From an uncultured Erysipelotrichaceae bacterium (lineage in GTDB: Bacteria > Bacillota_I > Bacilli_A > Erysipelotrichales > Erysipelotrichaceae): a stretch of DNA of 64,000 nucleotides. The DNA is taken from NCBI GenBank assembly GCA_934725085.1, contig CAKVAL010000003.1, positions 52,689 to 116,688 of the forward strand. The letters are read 5' to 3'. Below the pieces are notes generated by a model that worked only from the letters and a program-made list of their open reading frames with translations, was not told the DNA's origin and made no database searches. This document shows, in pieces, positions 28,201-37,079 of this stretch (positions within the stretch are counted from its first letter, which is position 1; every line of letters starts with the position of its first letter). A program made the position numbers and the translations under genes.

Positions 28201-28503
28201 ATGATAAATACAAATGAATACGGAAAAATTGAAGTTTCTAATAAGGCTATCAATGATATTGCAGATCTTGCGCTAGATTCTATTGATGAAGTTTATCCTT
28301 TTAAGAAGGAAAATAATTGTGTTTGTTCATTCAAGGATGATGAACTAAGAGTTACAGTTTTAATTAAGGTTAAACAAGGTTGTGATGTAGTTAAGAAATG
28401 CAATCTTCTTCAATCTAAAATCAAAGAAGCTATTGCAGGTATGACTGGAATTGAATGTAAGAGTGTAGATATCGACATTCAAGGATTTGTGACTGAAAAG
28501 TAG
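28201..28503 (+). CDS. Asp23/Gls24 family envelope stress protein
   Basis: 100 residues, at the short end for the family. The pattern 'GkIeVs.kaI.dIA..A...I.eVy' at the start, a central 'vtvlIkVkqGcdv...c..lQ.kIkeai..mTGIe' and 'VdIdIqGfv' at the end match Asp23/Gls24 (DUF322) proteins, which are small cell-envelope-associated or stress proteins. It has its own promoter and a terminator, so it is expressed separately from the truB operon. Confidence 0.82.
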   Translation: MINTNEYGKIEVSNKAINDIADLALDSIDEVYPFKKENNCVCSFKDDELRVTVLIKVKQGCDVVKKCNLLQSKIKEAIAGMTGIECKSVDIDIQGFVTEK

Positions 28504-28531
28504 AAGTTCATAAAAGGACTTCTTTTATTTT
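28502..28531 (+). terminator. Terminator after the Asp23-like gene
   Basis: Stem AGAAGTTC / GGACTTCT with loop ATAAAA (28502-28523), then a TTTATTTT run. Confidence 0.75.
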
Positions 28532-28537
28532 GCCCAT

Positions 28538-28572
28538 AATAAAATTAGGATGTACATTTGTACATCCTAATT
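28538..28572 (-). terminator. Terminator of the recU-pbp1A unit
   Basis: A 14-base palindrome arm, AATTAGGATGTACA, on each side of a two-base centre (28543-28572), followed on the reverse strand by TTTATTA. Confidence 0.75.
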
Positions 28573-28575
28573 AAA

Positions 28576-31572
28576 TTAACCGTTTATAGTAATTGATTTC
28601 TTTACGCCGTTTGATGTAGCCACCACGATAATAGTGCCACCACCATAGACATCAACACTAGTTCCGTTGTCAGTATATGAATCAGCACCACTGATGTCCC
28701 AAGTTACGCTGTCAACGTTGTTGGCGGTAATTCTAACGCCACCACTAATTGGTGATTGTGTTAATTCAAGTTCTGCTTCCTTGATACTAACTACCTTAAT
28801 TGTGAATTTAGTTGAAGCTAAATAACTTTGTTTAACACTTACTGCAACCCCTTGAGAATAAGACTTGCCATTTGAATCGGTTATAGATACTGATTCAGAA
28901 GTTCCTGTTTCATTCTTTATATCAATATTATCTTCTTTTACACCAATACTGATTAAGTAGTTCTTAATATCATCAGCATTTGTAGTACTTGGTATTTGTA
29001 GTGAAACATCTTTGTCTTCAATCTTTACATCAATACACTTTTGAGTAGAAGATACATTTAATTTTTCATAACCATAGTATGCACAAACTGTTACAGTATC
29101 ACCAGGATTTGCCGTAATATCGAAGCTATTAGTTTCCTTATCGCTAGTTACAGTTTGAGAATTACCATTTACTTTAATTTCAGCCTTGTATTGGATTGGA
29201 CCATAAATCCAAGTGTAATCAAATAAACGTTTACCAGTAGCTTCAATAATAGCTGAACCATCATTTCTTCTTAAAGAGATATCTAAGTCTTCACTAGCTA
29301 CTGTCAATGAACTTTCATCTGGGTACTTAGGCCATGTGATTTCAAGTTTGCCATTATTGTAAGTAACCTTAGGATCGCCATTCATTGGTTCTACCTTAGC
29401 TTCTTCAGGATTTACAAGACTTGCATATTCTTTTTTGATTAGACCACTTGTAATATATTTTTCATCCATTCCATCAATTGGAGCAGCATATGGATAAGTA
29501 CCAAGAATATGAGAGATAGAAACAACACCGCTTGGTCTTTCTAAACTCTTAGGCTTGCCATATTCTTTTACAGTTGTATCGATAATGGCGTTTGTTGTCT
29601 TACCTTGAATATTAGATAAGTAATCATTTAGTGTGATATAAGACTGTTTATTCTTTTGAGCTCTTTCATAACCAATCCATGTACATACTGTATATTCACT
29701 AGTAGAAGCCATCATCCAAGCATCCTTGATAGCGCCGGTAGGGATACCATATGCTTGACCACTTGTTCCCCAGTCGGTAGTACCAGTCTTAGCATATACT
29801 GGATAATCATCGATTAATATTTGCATAAGATTTGCATAACCACCACTAACATTTGACTGTAGTAGGGTATCCATCATATATGCTGCCTCACTTGATACTG
29901 TTTGTTTACTTTGATAAGTAGGAGTAACAGGCGATGTTCCATCTAAGAATTCAATACGTTTAATCGTATGAGGCTTTGTGTATTGACCTAGATTCAATAG
30001 AGCACCTTGAGCAGCAGCTAATTGCTCACATGATACTGTAATCTTATTACCACCAATACCACACTGTACATCAAAGTCTTCTAGACTAATGTCAATGCCC
30101 ATGTCGTTTAAATACTTAACAACATATTCTCTTCCCTTTGTATTAATTACTTGTTGAAGAGCTTGAATAGCTGTTGTGTTTAATGAATTACCTAAGGCGT
30201 CTTTTAGAGTGACTTCGCCTCTATATTGACCATTGGCATTGGCAATGACAATTGAAGTTCCATCATATACGATAGGCTTATCAACCATTACATGGCTTGT
30301 AGACCAACCTAGATTTTCAAAAGCCAATACATAGTCAAGAATCGGTTTGATAGCTGAACCTGGTTGTTTCTTTTGTTCAGTAGCGTGATTTAGAAGTAAT
30401 GAACCACCACTTGCATAGTTTCTACCACCTAGGATACCAACAACCTCGCCAGTTGCGTTATTGATTGCGATAGAAGCCAATTCAAATTCATCATCTGGGA
30501 ATTCGATTCCTTCATATCTTTCTTCTTGGATGCTGTCCATTGCTAGTTGAACATTCTTATTCATGCAAGTGTAGATACGCATACCTTGAGAGTATGGATC
30601 CTTACCTGTTAATTCATATACTTCAGATACAACTGCATCAATATATGCTTGATAAGGAGAGCCGCTACCACTTGAATTATTCTTAGAATAATCTACTAGC
30701 AAATCTTCAACCTTAATGTTTTTAGCAAGTTTATATTCATCATCAGTGATATAGCCATGATAATTCATTAGATATAAGACTTGATTTCTTCTCTCTGTTG
30801 CTAATTCGAGATTGTTGAAAGGGTTATAAGCATTAGGAGCATTGATAATACCTGCAAGCATTGCACTTTCCGCAAGATTTAATTCACTTACATCTTTACC
30901 GAAATAATATTCACTAGCTTTTTGGACACCTCTAATATTACGATTACCACCAAAGTTAATCTTGTTTAAATATAGTTCTAAGATAGTTCTCTTGTTGATT
31001 TCATTACTCTTTTCAAGTTCCATAGCTAGGGCGATTTCTTGAACCTTTCTAGCTACACCTGATAAACCTTTTCTACTTGCGGTTGTACCTTCTTCATCAT
31101 TTGAGAAGTAAGTATTTTTAACAAGTTGCATCGTGAAAGTACTACCACCTTGAGAGAATGATCTAGTTTTAATATTTGATAATAAAGCTTTTGTGAAACG
31201 AGGAACGTCAAAGCCATTGTGTTCAAAGAAACGGCTATCCTCAACAGCAACAAACGCATCTACTAAAATTTGAGGCAATTCGTTATAGCTTACGTTTTCT
31301 CTGATTGTGGCACCAAGTTCAGCTACCATATCGCCATTTTCATCATAAATTACAGAAGATTCACTATTAGTAAACTTAGAAACATCAAGCTCCGGTTTAG
31401 TTCTTAGCATATTAGCTACTGTAATAAGTCCGATTGTTACACCGATTAAACCAATACAGACAATTACCGCAATAATTGTTGCCCAAAGATTTAATTTACT
31501 CATTTTTCTTTTAGGCTTCTTAGTTTTAATTGGCTTTACATTCTTTTTAATTTGTTTAGTATTGTTTTCCAT
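28576..31572 (-). CDS. pbp1A: Class A penicillin-binding protein
   Basis: 998 residues. Bifunctional peptidoglycan synthase: cytosolic basic N-terminus, one membrane segment at about 29-54, GT51 glycosyltransferase (Glu111 in AVEDSRFFEH, then GGSTFTMQLVKN), and a transpeptidase with nucleophile Ser406 in QPGSAIKP, the SLN motif in GNSLNTTA, and KTGTT. The long C-terminal extension (about 700-998) includes fibronectin-like and PASTA-like beta regions and ends in a Gly-rich 'DVYGGGTI' domain. It follows recU with a 17-base overlap, the Bacillus recU-ponA order. Start ATG 31572 has GGAG upstream. Confidence 0.95.
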   Translation of the reverse strand: MENNTKQIKKNVKPIKTKKPKRKMSKLNLWATIIAVIVCIGLIGVTIGLITVANMLRTKPELDVSKFTNSESSVIYDENGDMVAELGATIRENVSYNELPQILVDAFVAVEDSRFFEHNGFDVPRFTKALLSNIKTRSFSQGGSTFTMQLVKNTYFSNDEEGTTASRKGLSGVARKVQEIALAMELEKSNEINKRTILELYLNKINFGGNRNIRGVQKASEYYFGKDVSELNLAESAMLAGIINAPNAYNPFNNLELATERRNQVLYLMNYHGYITDDEYKLAKNIKVEDLLVDYSKNNSSGSGSPYQAYIDAVVSEVYELTGKDPYSQGMRIYTCMNKNVQLAMDSIQEERYEGIEFPDDEFELASIAINNATGEVVGILGGRNYASGGSLLLNHATEQKKQPGSAIKPILDYVLAFENLGWSTSHVMVDKPIVYDGTSIVIANANGQYRGEVTLKDALGNSLNTTAIQALQQVINTKGREYVVKYLNDMGIDISLEDFDVQCGIGGNKITVSCEQLAAAQGALLNLGQYTKPHTIKRIEFLDGTSPVTPTYQSKQTVSSEAAYMMDTLLQSNVSGGYANLMQILIDDYPVYAKTGTTDWGTSGQAYGIPTGAIKDAWMMASTSEYTVCTWIGYERAQKNKQSYITLNDYLSNIQGKTTNAIIDTTVKEYGKPKSLERPSGVVSISHILGTYPYAAPIDGMDEKYITSGLIKKEYASLVNPEEAKVEPMNGDPKVTYNNGKLEITWPKYPDESSLTVASEDLDISLRRNDGSAIIEATGKRLFDYTWIYGPIQYKAEIKVNGNSQTVTSDKETNSFDITANPGDTVTVCAYYGYEKLNVSSTQKCIDVKIEDKDVSLQIPSTTNADDIKNYLISIGVKEDNIDIKNETGTSESVSITDSNGKSYSQGVAVSVKQSYLASTKFTIKVVSIKEAELELTQSPISGGVRITANNVDSVTWDISGADSYTDNGTSVDVYGGGTIIVVATSNGVKKSITING

Positions 31573-32134
31573 TTGTTTTCTCCATTAATTTATCTACTAT
31601 CTTCAAATAGTCACAAGGTCTTTGATAATTATATGTAATCAAATAACCGTTCTCTTTAATCCATGTATAAGGCAAAGACTGTCTTGCACGGTTTTTGTAG
31701 TATTCTATAAAATCTTCCGCATCTATCAAATAATCCTCATTGTACTTAACCATTCTAATGATGACAAAGGCGATAGCTCCGTGTCTTAGAACTGCTGATA
31801 AGTGTTCAATTTGATGTGGATGTATTGAAGAAAAGGGGAAACTTGTTAAAGAAGAACACTCTTTCGCTTCAAAATCAATATATTTATTCTTATAGATACC
31901 GTTATAATCTGTTGTACTTGGAAGCTTGAAATAAGCTTCAGTAATTTTAGCTTTGTTTCGTGAAGGGTAATCTACCTTTACGATATTAATAGGTGTAGGT
32001 TTTTTATGAATAATGGCAGTATCAGTTAAAAGATAGTCATTGTTAGTGACATTGATGTCCTCTTCTAAAGTCATACCTCTATTAGAATAGTTTGTAGTAT
32101 GTTGACTCTTTTTCTTGCCACCGGGATAATTCAT
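31556..32134 (-). CDS. recU: Holliday junction resolvase RecU
   Basis: 192 residues from ATG 32134 (MNYPGGKK, the family's usual start). Catalytic elements of the endonuclease: TTDYNGIY with its Asp, and YIDFEAKE with the Glu and Lys; the N-terminal NRGMTLEEDIN stalk motif is present. RecU cuts four-way junctions during recombination. The TATAAT at 32149-32154 (reverse strand) is 14 bases upstream and no Shine-Dalgarno is visible, so the leader would be about seven bases. Confidence 0.95.
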   Translation of the reverse strand: MNYPGGKKKSQHTTNYSNRGMTLEEDINVTNNDYLLTDTAIIHKKPTPINIVKVDYPSRNKAKITEAYFKLPSTTDYNGIYKNKYIDFEAKECSSLTSFPFSSIHPHQIEHLSAVLRHGAIAFVIIRMVKYNEDYLIDAEDFIEYYKNRARQSLPYTWIKENGYLITYNYQRPCDYLKIVDKLMEKTNGKQY

Positions 32135-32206
32135 AAAACTACTCAAGTATTATACATTATTATTAATTGTCTTAAAAGTGCGCAATGTGATATTATATCT
32201 ATGGAG
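32135..32206. promoter_or_regulatory. Divergent recU / gpsB promoter region
   Basis: Reverse: TATAAT 32149-32154 for recU. Forward: TTGTCT (32167-32172), 18 bases, TATTAT (32191-32196) preceded by TG for gpsB, with GGAG (32203-32206) as its ribosome binding site. Confidence 0.6.
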
Positions 32207-32215
32207 ATTTTTATT

Positions 32216-32530
32216 ATGGAAACATTGAATTTAACGCCAGAACAAATTTTGAACAACGAATTTAGTGTAGAATTTAAGGGATATTCACCAGCTGAAGTGG
32301 ATGCTTTTTTAGATCAAATCCTAGAAGATTATCAAATTAGCGAAGACAATACTCAAGAATTACTTGACTTAATCGCATCTTTACAAGATCAAATTAAGAA
32401 ATTGAATTCTAAGATTATTGAACTTGAAGGTAAACAAAAGGCCTTCGATATCTCGAATACTACTTCTTATAGTTCAGTTGATATTTTAAAGAGAATTTCT
32501 AGGCTAGAAGAAGAAGTTTATAGTAAGTAA
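32216..32530 (+). CDS. gpsB: Cell division regulator GpsB (DivIVA-domain protein)
   Basis: 104 residues from ATG 32216, chosen because GGAG lies nine bases before it. The DivIVA-type N-terminus LTPEQILNNEFSVEFKGYSPAEVDAFLD (shown in part by LTPEQILN, GYSPAEVDAFLD) is followed by a coiled coil (about 45-75) and a C-terminal 'SSVDILKRISRLEEEVY', the GpsB trimerisation end. GpsB steers PBP1 between side wall and septum. It sits opposite recU-pbp1A and before rnpB, as in Bacillus; but ypsA, usually its neighbour, is absent here (see secA). Confidence 0.93.
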   Translation: METLNLTPEQILNNEFSVEFKGYSPAEVDAFLDQILEDYQISEDNTQELLDLIASLQDQIKKLNSKIIELEGKQKAFDISNTTSYSSVDILKRISRLEEEVYSK

Positions 32531-32860
32531 CAACATTAGGCAATCGCTGCCTTTATAGGTAGAGGAAAGTCCATGCTCGCACAATCTGCGATGATTGTAG
32601 TGTTTATGCTAGGTTAATAAATAAGCCTAGGCAACGTAAGTTGACGGCTGGAGATGTTCCTAAGGGAAACTATGGAACTATCCTATAAAAGTGTCAAAGA
32701 GACGAGCCTTATAGAAATATAAGGAGTGGAACGTGATAAACCCCATAAGCGAGAAACCCAAATTTGGTAGGGGAACCTGAACGGGTGAAATGAAATCCAA
32801 TCGGGCTGGTAACAGAGATAAATGATTGCTTGATACAGAACATGGCTTATTTGTGTTGTT
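32529..32860 (+). ncRNA. rnpB: RNase P RNA (B type)
   Basis: Conserved core blocks are readable: AGAGGAAAGTCCATGCTCGC near the 5' end, the central GACGGCTGGAGATGTTCC...GGAACTATCC segment, GAAACCCAAATTTGGTAGGGGAACC, and ACAGAACATGGCTTA near the 3' end. The ends AACAACAT (32529-32536) and GTGTTGTT (32853-32860) pair to form helix P1. The layout follows the Bacillus-type RNA. Its first base pairs overlap the gpsB stop codon, so gpsB and rnpB may share transcripts. Confidence 0.95.
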
Positions 32861-32865
32861 TAGAT

Positions 32866-32895
32866 AGAAAGACTGAATTAAGTCTTTCTTTTTTT
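32866..32895 (+). terminator. Terminator of rnpB
   Basis: Stem AGAAAGACT / AGTCTTTCT (32866-32874, 32881-32889), loop GAATTA, then seven T. Confidence 0.9.
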
Positions 32896-32927
32896 AAATC
32901 TTTCCTATATACTTTAAAAGTACTTAA

Positions 32928-32995
32928 TATCGTATATACTTTCGAAGAGATGGTGAAAGTGTTTCTACCTTATGACCTTACATAAGACTACGATG
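32928..32995 (+). promoter_or_regulatory. Purine riboswitch aptamer, guanine type
   Basis: Three-way junction with all signature parts: P1 32928-32934 / 32989-32995; P2 CTTTC / GAAAG; J2/3 GTTTCTACC (32961-32969); P3 TTATG / CATAA; J3/1 GACTACG (32986-32992). The two loops can kiss through GG (ATGG) and CC (ACCTTA). The specificity base in J3/1 is C, the guanine-recognising choice (U would mean adenine). A possible -10 TATACT lies at 32908-32913. It controls purC-purF. Confidence 0.9.
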
Positions 32996-33011
32996 AAACT
33001 TTTTCATGTGT

Positions 33012-33036
33012 CTTCTGTATCTTACAGAAGCTTTTT
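33012..33036 (+). terminator. Riboswitch-controlled terminator before purC
   Basis: Stem CTTCTGTA / TACAGAAG (33012-33019, 33023-33030), loop TCT, then CTTTTT. Placed between the aptamer and the purC ribosome binding site, as expected for a transcription OFF switch when guanine is bound. Confidence 0.82.
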
Positions 33037-33078
33037 AATTTTTTACGATGCTAAGTATAGAAAACAAGGAGAAACGAA

Positions 33079-33762
33079 ATGAAAGAACTATACGTTGGCA
33101 AAACTAAAAATGTTTATGAACTTGAAAATGGTAATGTATTATTAAAATTCAAGGATGACTGCACAGGCAAAGATGGCGTTTTTGATCCAGGAGAGAATAC
33201 TGTTGGCTTAACAATTGAAGGCATCGGTAAGGCTAACCTAGAAACTAGTACTTATTACTTTAACTTATTAAAGGAAGCTGGAATTAAGACTCACTTTGTT
33301 AGCTCTAACTTAGATGATGCAACTATGGAAGTATTGAAGGCAACTGTATTTGGCCATGGTTTAGAAGTTATTTGTCGTTTAGTTGCGACAGGTTCTTTTA
33401 TCCGTAGATATGGTGAATATATTGAAGATGGAACACCACTTGAAGGTGGCTATGTTGAATGCACATTCAAGAATGATGCTAAGGGTGATCCACTTGTAAC
33501 TAAGGAAGGTTTAGTAGCTTTAAAAATAATGAGCGCTGAACAATTTGAATCAGTAAAGGAACAAACTTTAAAGATTACTAAGGTTGTAGCTGATGATTTA
33601 AAGACAATCGGTCTAGACCTATGGGATATCAAGTTTGAATTTGGCTATTGCGGTGATGAAGTAGTTCTAATCGATGAAATCGCATCAGGCAATATGCGTG
33701 TATACAAAGACGGTAAGATCGTTGATCCAGTAGAACTTACAAAATTAATTTTAAACAGATAA
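33079..33762 (+). CDS. purC: Phosphoribosylaminoimidazole-succinocarboxamide synthase
   Basis: 227 residues, normal length. PurC (SAICAR synthetase) joins CAIR and aspartate using ATP. Motifs: KTKNVYE at the start, LKFKDDCTGKDG, ATGSFIRRYG(E), DPLV, and DLWDIKFEFG with VLIDEIASGNMR near the end. Start ATG 33079 has AAGGAGA. First gene after the guanine riboswitch. The purB gene needed for the next step is not in this window. Confidence 0.96.
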   Translation: MKELYVGKTKNVYELENGNVLLKFKDDCTGKDGVFDPGENTVGLTIEGIGKANLETSTYYFNLLKEAGIKTHFVSSNLDDATMEVLKATVFGHGLEVICRLVATGSFIRRYGEYIEDGTPLEGGYVECTFKNDAKGDPLVTKEGLVALKIMSAEQFESVKEQTLKITKVVADDLKTIGLDLWDIKFEFGYCGDEVVLIDEIASGNMRVYKDGKIVDPVELTKLILNR

Positions 33763-33790
33763 TATAAGCCCTTTTATAGGGCTTATTAAT
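33763..33790 (+). other. Hairpin between purC and purF
   Basis: ATAAGCCCT / AGGGCTTAT with a short loop, followed by TAATATG but no T run. It may be a processing or stability element; it is not a convincing terminator. Confidence 0.4.
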
Positions 33791-33807
33791 ATGTGGAAAG
33801 GAAATAT

Positions 33808-35229
33808 ATGGGAGGATTTTTTGGGGTAGCCTCTAAAAAGAAATGCGTAATCGACTTATATTTTGGTGTCGACTACCATTCACATTTAGGCACAAGACGT
33901 GGTGGTCTTGCGGTATATGATAAGGAATATGGTTTTCAAAGATCTATTCATAATATCGAAAATTCACCATTTAGAACTAAATTCGAAAAAGAGATAGACG
34001 ACTTTAAAGGTAATATGGGTATCGGCTGTATCAGCGATGGTGAAGCACAACCTTTATTAGTTAACTCTCATTTAGGTTCTTTTGCGATCACAACAGTAGG
34101 TCGTATCAATAATCTTAATGAACTAAAAGAAAAATGCTTTAAATATGGAACAACTCACTTTCTTGAAATGAGCGGTGGTGAAATAAATCCAACAGAACTT
34201 GTAGCTGCTTTAATGAACCAAAAGGACAATATCACTGATGGCCTAGCCTATGTTCAAGAAGAAGTAAAAGGTTCAATGAGTGTCTTAATTCTAACTGCTG
34301 ACAAGATTTATTGTATGCGTGATAAATTAGGCCGTACACCACTTGTCATCGGTAAAAAAGATGATGCGTATTGTGCAACATTTGAATCATCAGCTTTCTT
34401 AAATCTTGGCTATAAACATGTTAAAGACTTAGGACCTGGTGAAATTGTTTATATCACACCTAGTGAGTGTGTAACCACTAAAAAAGCGAATGAAAAGATG
34501 AGAATGTGTTCATTCCTTTGGGTATATTATGGCTATCCTACATCAACATATGAGAAACAAAATGTTGAAATGATGCGCTATAAGGCTGGTGAACTATTAG
34601 CTAATAGAGACCATGTTGATGTCGATATCGTTGCTGGTGTTCCCGATAGTGGTTTAGCTCATGCGATTGGCTATGCTAATACGACACACAGAACTTTCGC
34701 AAGACCATTTATAAAATATACACCAACTTGGCCTCGTTCATTTATGCCATCAAACCAAACTGAACGAAGCTTGATCGCAAAAATGAAATTAATTCCAGTA
34801 CATGAATTAATCAATGATAAGAAAATCTTATTAATTGATGATTCAATTGTTAGAGGAACCCAACTTGGTGAAACAACTAAGTTCTTATATGAATCAGGTG
34901 CTAGAGAAGTGCACGTTAGACCTGCGTGCCCACCAATTATGTTTGGCTGTAAATACTTAAATTTCTCTAGAAGTTCCAGTGAATTAGAACTAGCTACTAG
35001 AAAGGCTATTATTGAACTTGAGGGAACTTGTGAAGTACCTAAGGAAGTCTTAAAAGAATATGCAAATCCTGATAGTGATAAGTACAAGGCAATGGTTGAA
35101 GTTATTCGCAAGAAATCATTCTTTACAAGCTTAGATTTCGCAAGACTAGATGAACTTGTAGAGTCTATTGGACTTGGCAAAGAAAGATTATGTACTTATT
35201 GTTGGGATGGCAGAGAAGATGATGAGTAG
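33808..35229 (+). CDS. purF: Amidophosphoribosyltransferase-like protein lacking the N-terminal Cys
   Basis: 473 residues from ATG 33808 (AAGGA upstream; an upstream GTG at 33793 is rejected). The phosphoribosyltransferase half is complete, including the PRPP loop LLIDDSIVRGTQ and four cysteines (234, 381, 462, 465) at the positions of the 4Fe-4S ligands in Bacillus PurF. The glutaminase half is not canonical: it starts MGGFFGVAS where PurF has the nucleophile Cys-Gly, and the Arg-Tyr-Ser-Thr and Asn-Gly-Asn glutamine-site motifs are replaced (GCISDGE, VGRINN). It should make phosphoribosylamine, perhaps from ammonia rather than glutamine. It ends just before the ZTP riboswitch. Confidence 0.85.
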   Translation: MGGFFGVASKKKCVIDLYFGVDYHSHLGTRRGGLAVYDKEYGFQRSIHNIENSPFRTKFEKEIDDFKGNMGIGCISDGEAQPLLVNSHLGSFAITTVGRINNLNELKEKCFKYGTTHFLEMSGGEINPTELVAALMNQKDNITDGLAYVQEEVKGSMSVLILTADKIYCMRDKLGRTPLVIGKKDDAYCATFESSAFLNLGYKHVKDLGPGEIVYITPSECVTTKKANEKMRMCSFLWVYYGYPTSTYEKQNVEMMRYKAGELLANRDHVDVDIVAGVPDSGLAHAIGYANTTHRTFARPFIKYTPTWPRSFMPSNQTERSLIAKMKLIPVHELINDKKILLIDDSIVRGTQLGETTKFLYESGAREVHVRPACPPIMFGCKYLNFSRSSSELELATRKAIIELEGTCEVPKEVLKEYANPDSDKYKAMVEVIRKKSFFTSLDFARLDELVESIGLGKERLCTYCWDGREDDE

Positions 35230-35255
35230 CCTTAATTAATATGTTAAAATAAAGA

Positions 35256-35330
35256 CGTTATACAACTGACGGAAAAGTGGAGTACCACATGGGAGTATGA
35301 TGTTTATAAGAAGAGTCGACCGTCTGGGCC
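35256..35330 (+). promoter_or_regulatory. ZTP (pfl motif) riboswitch
   Basis: P1 CGTTATAC / GTATGATG (35256-35263, 35295-35302); P2 GTGG AGTA CCAC (35277-35288); the conserved ATGGGAG; and CCGTCTGGGC near the 3' end. GACGG (35268-35272) pairs with CCGTC (35320-35324) to make the pseudoknot; relative to the usual GGCGG/CCGCC this is a compensatory change. An extended -10 TGTTAAAAT lies at 35242-35250. ZTP/ZMP signals low 10-formyl-folate, matching the next gene, fhs. Confidence 0.92.
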
Positions 35331-35361
35331 ATTTTGTCCCTTTTTACGTGCGACTTTTTTT
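35313..35361 (+). terminator. ZTP riboswitch expression platform (terminator)
   Basis: AGTCG (35314-35318) can pair with CGACT (35351-35355) ahead of seven T. Its 5' arm and the intervening CCGTCTGGG are part of the aptamer, so ligand binding would prevent this hairpin and turn the operon on. Confidence 0.75.
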
Positions 35362-35399
35362 GTATCTAGGGAATCATACTAAAGGAAGGATAATAATTT

Positions 35400-37070
35400 A
35401 TGTTAACAGATGTTCAAATTGCTCAAAACGCCAGCATGTTACCAATTAAAGAGGTTGCTGGCCAGCTTGGATTAAGTGAAGATGACTTAGAATTATATGG
35501 TAAATATAAGGCTAAGATCTCTTTAGAAACTATTAAAAAAATAGAAAATAATCAAGATGGTAAGTTAATTCTAGTAACTGCCATTAATCCAACTCCTGCA
35601 GGAGAGGGTAAAACTACTACCATGATTGGTTTAGCTCAAGCGATGAATAGGATTGGGAAAAAGACAATCGTCGCCATGAGAGAACCATCTCTTGGACCAT
35701 GTTTTGGAATAAAGGGTGGTGCAGCAGGTGGCGGTTATGCCCAAGTCGTGCCAATGGAAGACATTAATCTACACTTTACAGGCGATATTCATGCGATTAC
35801 TACTGCTAATAACTTAATTAGCGCAATGCTAGATAATTCTTTACAACAAGGTAATCCCTTAAATATTGATGAAAGACAAATTGTTTGGAAAAGAGTGGTT
35901 GACCTTAATGATAGAGTACTAAGACATATCGTTGTAGGACTTGGTGGCAAAGTTAATGGTGTACCAAGAGAAGATGGTTTTGATATCACGGTAGCAAGTG
36001 AAATCATGGGTATCCTATGTCTTGCGAATGACTTGAGTGACTTAAAATCAAGAGTAGCTAGAATTATTGTTGCTTATACAAGAGACGGTAAACCAGTTAC
36101 AGTTGAAGATTTAAAGGCTACAGGTGCTGTTACATTATTGTTGAAGGATGCTATTAAGCCAAATCTTGTTCAAACACTAGATCATACACCGGTATTTGTT
36201 CATGGTGGACCATTTGCTAATATCGCTCATGGTTGTAACAGTGTTATGGCTACAAAGCTTGCCCTAAAATTAGCTCCATATACAGTTACTGAAGCAGGCT
36301 TTGGTGCTGACTTGGGTGCTGAAAAGTTCTTGGATATTAAATGCCGTCAAGCTGGATTAAAACCAGATGCAGTTGTAATTGTTGCCACTGTTAGAGCATT
36401 AAAGATGCATGGTGGCATGGATAAGAAAGAATTAGCTAATGAAAATCTAGAGGCTTTAAGAAAGGGTATCGCTAATCTTGAAAAGCATATTGAAAATATT
36501 GCCAAGTATGGTTTACCTGCGATTGTGGCAATCAATGCTTTCCCAACTGATACTAAGGCTGAGCTTGATTTACTTGAAGAAATCTGTAATGCCAAGGGTG
36601 TTAAGGTTGCCTTATCTGAAGTTTGGGCAAAAGGGGCAGATGGCGGTATTGAATTAGCTAATGGCTTAATTGAATTATTAGAAAATAAAGAAAGCAATTT
36701 CAAACCAATTTATGATTTGGATTTACCAATAGATGAAAAGATTAAAACTATCGCTAGAGAAATCTATGGTGCTGATGATGTAATTTTTACTAAGAAAGCT
36801 AAGACTAATATTAAGAAACTAACTGACTTAGGTCTTGATAAGCTTCCTGTTTGTATCGCTAAAACTCAATATAGTTTAAGTGATGATGCAAGCTTGCTTG
36901 GTAGACCTACTGGATTTAATATTGAAATCAACGATTTAATTCCAAATACTGGCTCTGGTTTCTTAGTCGCAATCAGTGGCGATATTATGCGTATGCCAGG
37001 TCTTCCTAAGGTTCCCGCAGCTAATAATATGGATATCTTAGAAGATGGTGAAATTGTAGGATTATTCTAA
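35400..37070 (+). CDS. fhs: Formate-tetrahydrofolate ligase
   Basis: 556 residues, normal length. Makes 10-formyl-tetrahydrofolate from formate, ATP and tetrahydrofolate, the donor for PurN and PurH encoded downstream. Motifs: TPAGEGKTTTMIGLAQAM (P-loop-like ATP site), MREPSLGPCFGIKGGAAGGGYAQ shown by EPSLGP and GGAAGGGYAQ, TGDIHAI, and the C-terminal GSGFLVAISGDIMRMPGLPK region. AAGGAAGGA precedes the ATG at 35400. First gene after the ZTP riboswitch. Confidence 0.97.
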   Translation: MLTDVQIAQNASMLPIKEVAGQLGLSEDDLELYGKYKAKISLETIKKIENNQDGKLILVTAINPTPAGEGKTTTMIGLAQAMNRIGKKTIVAMREPSLGPCFGIKGGAAGGGYAQVVPMEDINLHFTGDIHAITTANNLISAMLDNSLQQGNPLNIDERQIVWKRVVDLNDRVLRHIVVGLGGKVNGVPREDGFDITVASEIMGILCLANDLSDLKSRVARIIVAYTRDGKPVTVEDLKATGAVTLLLKDAIKPNLVQTLDHTPVFVHGGPFANIAHGCNSVMATKLALKLAPYTVTEAGFGADLGAEKFLDIKCRQAGLKPDAVVIVATVRALKMHGGMDKKELANENLEALRKGIANLEKHIENIAKYGLPAIVAINAFPTDTKAELDLLEEICNAKGVKVALSEVWAKGADGGIELANGLIELLENKESNFKPIYDLDLPIDEKIKTIAREIYGADDVIFTKKAKTNIKKLTDLGLDKLPVCIAKTQYSLSDDASLLGRPTGFNIEINDLIPNTGSGFLVAISGDIMRMPGLPKVPAANNMDILEDGEIVGLF

Positions 37071-37079
37071 AGGAGAAGT

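Noticed and set aside
32099..32215. N-terminal extension of GpsB
   Set aside because: The open frame reaches into the divergent recU start; the promoter and GGAG place the start at 32216.
33763..33790. Hairpin after purC as a terminator
   Set aside because: No T run follows, and purF has no evident promoter of its own, so transcription must pass it.
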